Shown: piece by piece, positions 1-4,291 of the stretch
Position numbering within the stretch: the stretch's first letter is position 1
Layout of the letters: every line of letters starts with the position of its first letter
NCBI GenBank assembly: GCA_029975625.1
Contig: JARKOR010000150.1
Span: 1 to 5,318, forward strand
Origin: Nanosynbacter sp.
GTDB lineage: Bacteria; Patescibacteriota; Saccharimonadia; Saccharimonadales; Saccharimonadaceae
DNA length: 5,318 nt
Direction: 5' to 3'
Notes under the pieces: model-generated
Databases searched by the model: none
What the model was told of the DNA's origin: nothing
What the model saw: the letters and a program-made list of their open reading frames with translations, nothing else
Program-made: the position numbers and the translations under genes

Positions 1-56
1 TGCGTATTCCGGTGAAGTTGAACAGTGATTCCGGAATCTGTGAACACCATTTCCGG
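1..56. repeat. Left-end inward boxes
   Basis: Boxes ATTCCGG..GAACA lie at 6-24 and 28-46, and a third degenerate start, ATTTCCGG, at 49-56. They are inverted relative to the boxes at the right end of the element and probably represent transposase-binding repeats. Confidence 0.6.
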
Positions 57-330
57 AAAGTATGCGGACAGGGATTCTTCGAGCAGAAGCTGAGCTTTGA
101 GGGGAGGCATCTTTTCGACTCACTGAACAAGCCAGCAGCCAAGCGCAGCGCGGCAGTTGTGGATCCAAGACGTTGGAACAGGACGGTTCATCTGAGGAAG
201 GTGCGAATAAGTCACCAAGTACAAAAATACGCCTTTGTAAGCATTTGAATTAAATCGACTAAAATTTTCAGTTTTGTTGTGGAGGGTACTTGTTCTCACC
301 TTCCCTGACATCAGAGTACGTGCACTGAGG

Positions 331-413
331 TGTCCGGAATCGGTGTACACGCAAGCCGGAATCAGCGTTCATTTTAAACCGGAATAGGTGTTCATTTTCG
401 ACCGGAATATGCA
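331..413. repeat. Right-end inward boxes
   Basis: Direct copies of a TGTTCA...CCGGAAT box lie at 344-362 (degenerate), 366-385 and 389-408, with an extra TCCGGAAT at about 333-340. The copies are spaced about 22 bp apart and end in CCGGAATATGCA at 413. They are the inverted counterpart of the boxes at 1-56. Confidence 0.6.
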
Positions 414-672
414 CTTAGGTACTTTAGGTCGTTCAGATGAACAGCGCGCCAATATGCAGGCCGTGTTTAACAATGATAAAACGCTGGGTTATCTGGATTT
501 TGTCGCGTGCTGGTTCTGGAAGGGGGCACAGTATATTCAAGGCTCACGGGCTGAGCTGGCACTGGTGTCGACTAACTCTGTTTGCCAGGGTGAGCAGGTG
601 GCCACTCTTTGGCCACGAATATTTAACCTTGGCCTGAGTATTCACCTTGCCTATCCAACGTTCCCTTGGGCT
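414..672 (+). pseudogene. Fragment of MmeI-like adenine DNA methyltransferase
   Basis: About 86 residues in one open frame match, from memory, the segment just after the NPP[FY] catalytic motif of MmeI/YeeA-like class I methyltransferases. The recognisable parts are a DEQRANMQAVF stretch, then LDFVACWFWKGAQYI, then the very typical VSTNSVCQGEQVATLWP, then HLAYPTFPWA. The SAM-binding region and the catalytic NPPF motif are missing upstream, where the inverted end of the insertion-like element begins at 413. The homology stops at TFPWA (about 672), where a cassette-derived sequence of opposite orientation starts. The fragment is therefore broken at both ends and cannot be functional. An open frame continues from the element (ATG 409) to a stop at 687, but that product would be a chimera. 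Confidence 0.75.
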
Positions 673-742
673 AAGCTGACGCTATGATTTTATTTAACAT
701 GATTTCTCCAGTGTAGTTAATGGTTGGTGAAAGAATGAACAT
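671..742 (-). pseudogene. Truncated cassette gene start downstream of qac
   Basis: Downstream of the qac attC, a new cassette appears to begin at the core site (TTATGC). It contains a GGAGA ribosome site (minus strand, about 705-709) followed by ATG at 698-700 and codons for MLNKIIASA, then a stop (671-673) formed where methyltransferase sequence begins. The reading frame is also open back to an ATG at 740-742, one base past the core heptamer, giving 23 residues. I infer the 5' end of a cassette gene whose body and attC were lost; the N-terminus alone does not identify it. The join to the methyltransferase fragment reads GC/TTAGCC on the minus strand. Confidence 0.45.
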
Positions 743-802
743 GCATAACACCTGAATTAAGCCGCGCCGCGAAGCGGCGTCGGCTTGAATGAATTGTTAG
801 AT
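743..802 (-). other. attC site of the qac cassette
   Basis: This is a 60 bp attC. On the minus strand R'' is ATCTAAC (802-796), followed by AATTCATTCAAGCCG, a GC-rich palindrome around CGCCGCTTCGCGGCG, then a GGCTTAATTCA arm and R' GTTATGC (749-743). It belongs to the widespread aadA/qac type of 60-bp attC. It lies 11 bp past the qac stop, setting the cassette's 3' limit. R'' pairs with the TTAGAT that starts the same cassette at 1259, as expected of an excisable circle. That cassette is about 511 bp (1259 to 749). Confidence 0.93.
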
Positions 803-812
803 GCCAGCCCGA

Positions 813-1145
813 TCAATGTGCGCTGACCTTGGATAGCAGATTTAGAACGGCGACGCCACTAACGATAAGTCCCATGCCAACGAACGCCCACAAGTCTAGT
901 TTCTGGCCATGGAAGATCCAAGCGATAGCTGCCACAAGTACGATGCCGAGGCCAGCCCAAACAGCATAAGCAATGCCGACCGGGATGGACTTGATTGCGA
1001 GAGAGAGGAAATAGAACGCAAGCCCGTAGCCAGCCACAACTACAACAGAAGGAACTAACTTGGTGAATCCATGGCTGGACTTCAGTGCGGAAGTTGCGAC
1101 GACCTCACCAAATATTGCAATAGCCAGAAAGAGCCAGTTCTTCAC
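813..1145 (-). CDS. qacF: Small multidrug resistance pump, QacF/QacL type
   Basis: This encodes a 110-residue inner-membrane efflux protein of the SMR family. The family works as an antiparallel dimer exchanging protons for quaternary ammonium compounds and other lipophilic cations. Four hydrophobic segments are visible (about 3-21, 31-51, 57-77 and 86-104). The essential Glu14 is present in IFGEVVATS, as are the substrate-pocket residues Tyr40, Tyr60 and Trp63 and the G90...G97 helix-packing motif in segment 4. The C-terminus [11 protein letters not shown] is typical of the cassette-borne QacF/QacH/QacL group, not the truncated QacE-delta-1. I chose GTG at 1145 because GAGGAG (1153-1158) lies 7 nt upstream and MKNW is the family N-terminus; a TTG at 1151 would add two residues. 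It is the third cassette of the minus-strand block. A 37-codon leader frame overlaps its start as GTGA. The exact allele is not certain; it may be qacF, qacL or a near relative. Confidence 0.93.
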   Translation of the reverse strand: MKNWLFLAIAIFGEVVATSALKSSHGFTKLVPSVVVVAGYGLAFYFLSLAIKSIPVGIAYAVWAGLGIVLVAAIAWIFHGQKLDLWAFVGMGLIVSGVAVLNLLSKVSAH

Positions 1146-1255
1146 GTGCAATCTCCTCTACGGTATGAAGGATAAATAGTGGTGGCTATGAGTTGCCAAA
1201 AACAGTCTTGCGGCTGTCGATTTTCTGTGAGCATACGCAACGCCAAATCTGGCAT
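1142..1255 (-). CDS. 37-codon leader ORF from core-site ATG, coupled to qac
   Basis: The ATG (1255-1253) lies across the end of the attC core, GTTAGATG, at the very start of the qac cassette. It begins 8 nt after the blaOXA stop codon. The frame stays open for 37 codons and ends at TGA 1144-1142, which overlaps the qac GTG start as GTGA. The predicted peptide begins [12 protein letters not shown] and ends RRGDCT; it has no recognisable domain. The qac ribosome site lies within its last codons. No strong ribosome site precedes its own ATG, so re-initiation after blaOXA is the likeliest way it would be translated. It may only serve to carry ribosomes to qac. Expression is unproven. Confidence 0.4.
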   Translation of the reverse strand: MPDLALRMLTENRQPQDCFWQLIATTIYPSYRRGDCT

Positions 1256-1309
1256 CTAACGCTTCAATCAGCCGACGCTTTAGCGGTCGGCTGCATTGAT
1301 TTGTTAGGC
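1254..1309 (-). other. attC site of the blaOXA cassette
   Basis: This is a 56 bp attC on the minus strand. R'' is GCCTAAC (1309-1303), then AAATCAATGCAGCCGAC, a CGCTAAAGCG turn, GTCGGCTGATTGAAGC and R' GTTAGAT (1260-1254). The arms pair as CAATGCAGCCGAC with GTCGGCTGATTG, leaving unpaired bases of the kind that set strand choice. The R'' complement equals the TTAGGC that begins the blaOXA cassette at 2121, so the cassette runs about 862 bp (2121 to 1260). The blaOXA reading frame runs through the palindrome and stops within the site. Confidence 0.93.
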
Positions 1310-2100
1310 GGTAGTGCTCGAATGGATATAAGAATGTCCCGCGCTATAGCCTCTCTTTTATACAGATCCTCCCATCTATTGGGAGTGTCTATATTCAATG
1401 CAAAGAAAACAGGGCCAGCGGACCACTCGACCCAACCGACCCACCAGCCGTGACGGCCTTCCCATCCAGTTTTCGCACGTAATATCCAGTCTTTCTCAGC
1501 TTCAACTATCATAACATCCTTCAAAAGACGTTGATGCTCTAGCTCAAACGGAAGATCATTTTGATATAGCTTTTTTAAAAAAACCACCTGCTCTTCAGCA
1601 GAGATAGCAAGCTTTCCATCGACCCAATAAGCACCGCCCTTGGTACTAGGGTCCATATTTCCGTAGCTGATTCTACTTAGGTAGGACCGTGCTTTCTCCT
1701 CACCGATCGCCTTAGCAAATTTTTCATACACCCAGAGTGCAGAATGTCGCATAGCCGAGCGCAAGTTCTGATCTTGATTGTGCGGCGCATAACCTCTTTT
1801 CACTCCGTCCCAAGGAAATACCTGAAACTCGTCTTTAACTACTCCTGCATCTAAAGCAAAAAGAGTATGCGGAACTTTGAACGTGGAAGCTGGAGAATAG
1901 CGCTTCCCAGCGCGCGTTCTGTCATAAACACTAACCTTTTCGGCTGAAGCGCGACTATCAACGATTAGAATCGTTCCTGTCGCTTCATGTTTGTCAAAGA
2001 ATTCCTTCCATTCAGGCCTATCGAGTATTTTATCCTGAGCGAAAATTTCAGGAATAAAAAATATGGAAAGCAAAAAGAAAATGAAGTATCTAGTATGCAC
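1264..2100 (-). CDS. blaOXA: Class D beta-lactamase, OXA-2/OXA-20 clade
   Basis: This encodes a 278-residue periplasmic serine beta-lactamase that hydrolyses penicillins; its wider spectrum cannot be predicted. A signal peptide of about 21 residues (hydrophobic FIFFLLSIFFI, cleavage near IFA/QD) is followed by the catalytic S72-T-F-K75, then S120-A-L, Y146-G-N and K210-T-G, and the clade marker WWVGW (219-223). The second motif is normally S-x-V in this clade; here the Val is Leu. By memory it is closest to OXA-2, OXA-20 and OXA-46, yet the N-terminal third differs clearly from all of them, so it may be a rare or unnamed variant. The start is GTG, with AAGGAGG (2105-2111) 4 nt upstream; it is the only start preserving a full signal peptide. 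The tail KSMQPTAKASAD is attC sequence translated in frame. The gene is more AT-rich than its neighbours, which fits a separate cassette origin. Confidence 0.95.
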   Translation of the reverse strand: MHTRYFIFFLLSIFFIPEIFAQDKILDRPEWKEFFDKHEATGTILIVDSRASAEKVSVYDRTRAGKRYSPASTFKVPHTLFALDAGVVKDEFQVFPWDGVKRGYAPHNQDQNLRSAMRHSALWVYEKFAKAIGEEKARSYLSRISYGNMDPSTKGGAYWVDGKLAISAEEQVVFLKKLYQNDLPFELEHQRLLKDVMIVEAEKDWILRAKTGWEGRHGWWVGWVEWSAGPVFFALNIDTPNRWEDLYKREAIARDILISIRALPPNKSMQPTAKASAD

Positions 2101-2104
2101 CTTG

Positions 2105-2111
2105 CCTCCTT
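2105..2111 (-). promoter_or_regulatory. Ribosome binding site of blaOXA
   Basis: The sequence reads AAGGAGG on the minus strand, 4 nt before the GTG start. The whole untranslated leader within this cassette is about 21 nt, so there is no room for a cassette promoter and transcription must come from upstream. Confidence 0.75.
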
Positions 2112-2115
2112 GGAC

Positions 2116-2173
2116 GCCTAATCGCGCTGATCACCGGCGGTTGAAAACCGTCCGGTGGATTGGCAGGTTATGC
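2116..2173 (-). other. attC site of the ereA cassette, altered core
   Basis: This is a 58 bp attC on the minus strand. R'' is GCATAAC (2173-2167), then CTGCCAATCCACCGG, ACGGTTTTCAACCG, CCGGTGATCAGCGCG and R' ATTAGGC (2122-2116). The arms CCACCGG and CCGGTGATC with a CGGTTTTCAACCG turn form the hairpin. The first base of R', at the crossover point and almost invariably G (GTTRRRY), is A here. R'' matches the TTATGC at the ereA cassette start (3494), so the cassette is about 1373 bp. Confidence 0.85.
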
Positions 2174-2197
2174 TCCCTCATTTTCATTTCCGGTTTC

Positions 2198-3418
2198 CTA
2201 TAGGGCAACTAGGCTGTCCTTGCCGGCGCTTGGAACACAGACGATGGCATCAAATGCCTCGCTCAATTTCGTTTTTACAGAGGCGCTTTGAGACCGCATT
2301 CGCTTTGCTTCCATGGGGGCATCTGTCAATGTCAGACATGAATTCTCCGTACCACAGGCGTCGATGACATACTGTTCCATACTATCCTCACGGATTGCAT
2401 CGGCAGGCGTGGTCACAACAGAGAATCCAAGAGGACTGTCGGGCGATGGGAAATGCATTTCCGGCACGGTGGGTCCAAGATGGGTGAATGCAATCGCACG
2501 GTAATTCACCCTCTCTGCGAGGTGCTGCCCCATGGGAACAGCCGTAAGCTCGCCTGAAAAGGAGACTGGGGTTTTTTGTAAATGATTGTTGTGCGCCAGC
2601 AGAATTATCTTCACATCCGGATTCGCTCGAACCATTCCATCTACTACGCCCGCCATATACGAGTCACGTACGGAAGTATCTCCCTCAAGAGAGGTACCAT
2701 CGAAGAAAGTTTTCATTATACGCAAGGTTTCCAACGTATACTCTATCGACTCTATTCGATCAGAGGCTTTTCGGAACAAATCGCTGTTGACGTGTTTTTT
2801 CAGGACAGGGGCAAGCGACGCCAAGCGGAGCTTCAATCTGGTTACCCCTGAGATAGCTTTCTCCTGCCGAGCCGTTTCTAGCTCCCCCCATTTTGCCGAT
2901 GAAATAACCGCCGACTGGCCATCAATGGACGCCAACAAGTGAGTCAGCATATCAACGTGCGGTTTCATGAGGTGATCGATGAGCTGGATAATTTCGGCCA
3001 ATTGCGCTAGGTCGTCCCTTGGGTTCAGGGTGTTGGGTAAGTCGATTCCGACTAACTGCAGTTTTCTTCCTGATTCGCGGAGATATGATTTCAGCCAGAT
3101 CAGCACTGAGCCATACACAGAAAAGGTCAGGGTATCCGAAAATCGCTCAAGTTCATGAGCACCGGCTGTTGAGTTGAGCCATTCAGATAACCGGGATGCC
3201 TGAATCGCCCCACATTCCAAACCAATCGCATTAAAATCATGCCTTTCGACCAAATAGCGGATAAGACTTGCTCTAGCCAGTGAAAACTCCGCGACAAAAT
3301 GAGCGCCCTCGCCAATGCCGACAATTCGGGCGCCCTCAATTACGGAAGTAAGAATCTCAAACTCATTGAAGTCCAGATTTTGAGGCTGTAAAAGTGTTTT
3401 GGTCGTTCTCCATGTCAT
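2198..3418 (-). CDS. ereA: Erythromycin esterase type I
   Basis: This encodes a 406-residue cytoplasmic enzyme that hydrolyses the macrolactone ester of erythromycin and other 14-membered macrolides. The sequence matches EreA from memory over its whole length: start MTWRTTKTLLQPQ, end VCVPSAGKDSLVAL. Residues equivalent to the EreB catalytic set are present: E38 and H40 in GIGEGAHF, R49, E68 in IGLECG, and the H276-N-N-H279 cluster in LLAHNNHLQK. The stretch AERVNYRAIA (301-310) seems to differ by a short indel from the EreA variants I recall; this is not certain. It is the first cassette of the minus-strand block. The ATG at 3418 overlaps the stop of a 25-codon leader frame as ATGA. The only ribosome-site candidate is a weak AAAGGGTG about 8 nt upstream, so coupling with the leader could matter. 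No damage is visible in the reading frame. Confidence 0.97.
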   Translation of the reverse strand: MTWRTTKTLLQPQNLDFNEFEILTSVIEGARIVGIGEGAHFVAEFSLARASLIRYLVERHDFNAIGLECGAIQASRLSEWLNSTAGAHELERFSDTLTFSVYGSVLIWLKSYLRESGRKLQLVGIDLPNTLNPRDDLAQLAEIIQLIDHLMKPHVDMLTHLLASIDGQSAVISSAKWGELETARQEKAISGVTRLKLRLASLAPVLKKHVNSDLFRKASDRIESIEYTLETLRIMKTFFDGTSLEGDTSVRDSYMAGVVDGMVRANPDVKIILLAHNNHLQKTPVSFSGELTAVPMGQHLAERVNYRAIAFTHLGPTVPEMHFPSPDSPLGFSVVTTPADAIREDSMEQYVIDACGTENSCLTLTDAPMEAKRMRSQSASVKTKLSEAFDAIVCVPSAGKDSLVAL

Positions 3419-3492
3419 TTTTTTTCACCCTTTGCGTTTATTGCTGTAATCGTCATACGTTCGCTTCGCCAATAACCCGGCTCACAGAGCAT
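3415..3492 (-). CDS. 25-codon leader ORF from core-site ATG, coupled to ereA
   Basis: The ATG (3492-3490) is contained in the core heptamer GTTATGC that opens the ereA cassette. The frame remains open for 25 codons, beginning MLCEPGYWRSER and ending INAKGEKK. Its TGA (3417-3415) overlaps the ereA ATG as ATGA. A second in-frame ATG is at 3456-3454. Such tight overlap is typical of translational coupling. It does not look like the classical macrolide-induced attenuator peptide of erm genes, because it runs right to the start of the resistance gene and lacks an intergenic hairpin. Translation is inferred only. Confidence 0.4.
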   Translation of the reverse strand: MLCEPGYWRSERMTITAINAKGEKK

Positions 3493-3495
3493 AAC
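3489..3495. other. Head-to-head junction of the two cassette arrays
   Basis: GCATAAC on the plus strand is GTTATGC on the minus strand, the 5' core of the ereA cassette. No attC palindrome lies to its right on the minus strand, and I see no attI-like sequence there. Instead a plus-strand cassette gene begins 32 bp away. By its R'' (GCCATAAC at 3838-3845), that cassette should start TTATGGC, but the sequence reads GCATAAC/GGCTGGCGG, so its first few bases seem to have been lost or replaced at this junction. Confidence 0.55.
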
Positions 3496-3504
3496 GGCTG
3501 GCGG

Positions 3505-3534
3505 ATGACCACCAAGGGGGAAAGTGATGTGTAA
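3505..3534 (+). CDS. 9-codon leader ORF overlapping the 3527 gene
   Basis: ATG 3505 opens nine codons (MTTKGESDV) and stops at TAA 3532-3534, inside the start region of the next gene (ATGTGTAA overlap). The ribosome site AAGGGGG for the main gene lies within it. This ATG is not in a core site, since the expected core is missing here. The frame is very short, so chance is a fair explanation. Confidence 0.2.
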   Translation: MTTKGESDV

Positions 3535-3844
3535 ATCAACAGTCGATACGTCCACCACAAATTGCAAGTGCGAGAAGGGCGGTGCGGTCCATCCGTCTGG
3601 TTATGGCCCTGACGCTGGATATGTTGAGGTCGTCTGTCTCGTTCTGCCAACGGGTGAAAATCTCTGGTTCGAGGCTGCCAAAGGCCAGGACTATATGCGA
3701 CAAGTCATCGACAAATGGAAATCTGAGCATCCCGAATTTACCGACACTCCCTGCAACATGGGTGCGGTACACATTACGATGCCAAGGGCAAAATATAACG
3801 CCATCGGCGCACACTTTGGCCATGGTTGTTTCGTGTGGCCATAA
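3527..3844 (+). CDS. Hypothetical cassette protein, 105 residues
   Basis: I do not recognise this protein. The ATG at 3527 follows AAGGGGG (3514-3520) by 6 nt; a GTG at 3524 would add one residue. The product has no signal peptide or membrane segment. Six Cys are seen: C2, the C13-K-C15 pair, C37, C76 and C101, and late His residues at 96 and 99 (HFGHGCF), so metal or redox chemistry is conceivable but unproven. The middle part, YVEVVCLVLPTGENLWFEAAKGQDYMRQVIDKW, looks like a beta-hairpin followed by a helix. The stop codon lies in the R'' core of the following attC, typical of a cassette gene. It is the first gene of the plus-strand array and diverges from ereA. Confidence 0.75.
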   Translation: MCKSTVDTSTTNCKCEKGGAVHPSGYGPDAGYVEVVCLVLPTGENLWFEAAKGQDYMRQVIDKWKSEHPEFTDTPCNMGAVHITMPRAKYNAIGAHFGHGCFVWP

Positions 3845-3898
3845 CAAAAAGGGTAAGCGGCGCGGCTGTTTCGCGTCCGCTTGACCTGCTGGTTATGC
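3839..3898 (+). other. attC site of the first plus-strand cassette
   Basis: This is a 60 bp attC with R'' CCATAAC (3839-3845), an imperfect palindrome (AAGCGGCGCG...CGCGTCCGCTT around a GCTGTTT turn) and R' GTTATGC (3892-3898). It overlaps the stop codon of the upstream gene. The next cassette begins at TTATGC (3893). Confidence 0.9.
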
Positions 3899-3909
3899 GA
3901 TTTATCAAC

Positions 3910-3916
3910 AAGGAGG
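3910..3916 (+). promoter_or_regulatory. Ribosome binding site of the 3922 gene
   Basis: AAGGAGG lies 5 nt before ATG 3922. It decides that start over the in-frame ATG at 3895 in the attC core. Confidence 0.75.
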
Positions 3917-3921
3917 AACTT

Positions 3922-4218
3922 ATGACTGGCAATGAAGACTTGACCGTACAATTTGGTGAAGATCCTCCGTGGGACGATCTTCCGCTGATATTCGACTCCT
4001 GGACATGCCGCTTTTGCGGCGGGACATTCGCGGATCGTACACTTGCAATCAAGCACGCCATTGATTGCGATGATAATGAAGATGTGCATTCGTGCGCCAC
4101 CTGTGCATCGTATGAGATCGGTGAGGACACGCGAGATGGATACCGTCACATCTGCAAGCGGAACCCAAAACGAATGGACACATGGATGAAACATTGCCCG
4201 GAGTGGATTGGAGCATAA
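3922..4218 (+). CDS. Putative zinc-binding cassette protein, 98 residues
   Basis: The family is unknown to me, but two metal-site patterns are clear. The first is C29-x2-C32-x12-H45-x3-C49 (CRFCGGTFADRTLAIKHAIDC), shaped like a C2H2/C2HC zinc finger. The second is C58-x2-C61-x16-C78-x13-C92. The acidic N-terminus (GEDPPWDD) and absence of a signal peptide suggest a cytoplasmic protein, perhaps binding nucleic acid or another protein. The start at 3922 has AAGGAGG. The frame is also open to the core-site ATG at 3895, which would add nine residues (MRFINKEEL). The stop lies in the R'' core of the attC. The cassette is about 373 bp (3893-4265) and intact. Both core ends match (GCATAAC with TTATGC), so it should be excisable. 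Confidence 0.85.
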   Translation: MTGNEDLTVQFGEDPPWDDLPLIFDSWTCRFCGGTFADRTLAIKHAIDCDDNEDVHSCATCASYEIGEDTRDGYRHICKRNPKRMDTWMKHCPEWIGA

Positions 4219-4271
4219 CGACCAAGCACAGCGGCGGGCGTAGCACGTCCGTCTGCTGCGGCTTGTTATGG
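4213..4271 (+). other. attC site of the zinc-protein cassette
   Basis: This is a 59 bp attC with R'' GCATAAC (4213-4219), arms GCACAGCGGCGGGCG and CGTCCGTCTGCTGC, and R' GTTATGG (4265-4271). It overlaps the upstream stop codon. The next cassette begins TTATGGGC, matching GCCCATAAC at 5129-5137. Confidence 0.9.
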
Positions 4272-4291
4272 GCTGGTGGGCACAATGCTGA
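4268..4291 (+). CDS. 7-codon leader ORF from core-site ATG, overlapping methyltransferase start
   Basis: The ATG in the core GTTATGG opens MGWWAQC and stops at TGA 4289-4291. The methyltransferase ATG (4285) falls in the same stretch (ATGCTGA). This is the same arrangement as before ereA and qac. The frame is very short, so it counts only as part of the pattern. Confidence 0.25.
   Translation: MGWWAQC

Larger units (their letters stand above)
1..413. mobile_element. Putative non-autonomous element with IS21-like ends
   Basis: The first bases, TGCGTATTCCGG, match the reverse complement of the last bases, CCGGAATATGCA, in 11 of 12 positions. Each end carries further copies of a roughly 19-20 bp box (ATTCCGG...TGAACA) spaced about 22 bp apart and pointing inward. 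Several transposase-binding repeats at each end is a hallmark of IS21-family elements, so I infer an internally deleted, MITE-like relative. The interior (about 76-330) has no recognisable istA/istB sequence; the short open frames there resemble nothing I know. The left flank is outside the window, so no target duplication can be checked and the left end could be a remnant of a larger element. The right end abuts a broken methyltransferase gene, consistent with insertion or an IS-adjacent deletion. Confidence 0.5.

Noticed and set aside
12..350. Short frames on both strands inside the left element
   Set aside because: They have no similarity to IstA/IstB or other proteins, and they overlap the terminal repeats.
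700..812. Class 1 integron 3'-conserved segment after qac
   Set aside because: The sequence past the attC lacks the start of the conserved segment and any qacE-delta-1/sul1 sequence; it looks like another cassette leader.
813..1151. TTG start for the qac gene, two codons upstream
   Set aside because: GTG 1145 gives the family N-terminus MKNW and has the right distance to GAGGAG.
2582..2942. Plus-strand frames within ereA
   Set aside because: They are antisense shadows of a clear full-length EreA.
3419..3526. Promoter (Pc or divergent) between the two arrays
   Set aside because: A TTGGCG on the minus strand has no convincing -10 partner at 16-18 nt, and no attI or integrase is visible nearby.
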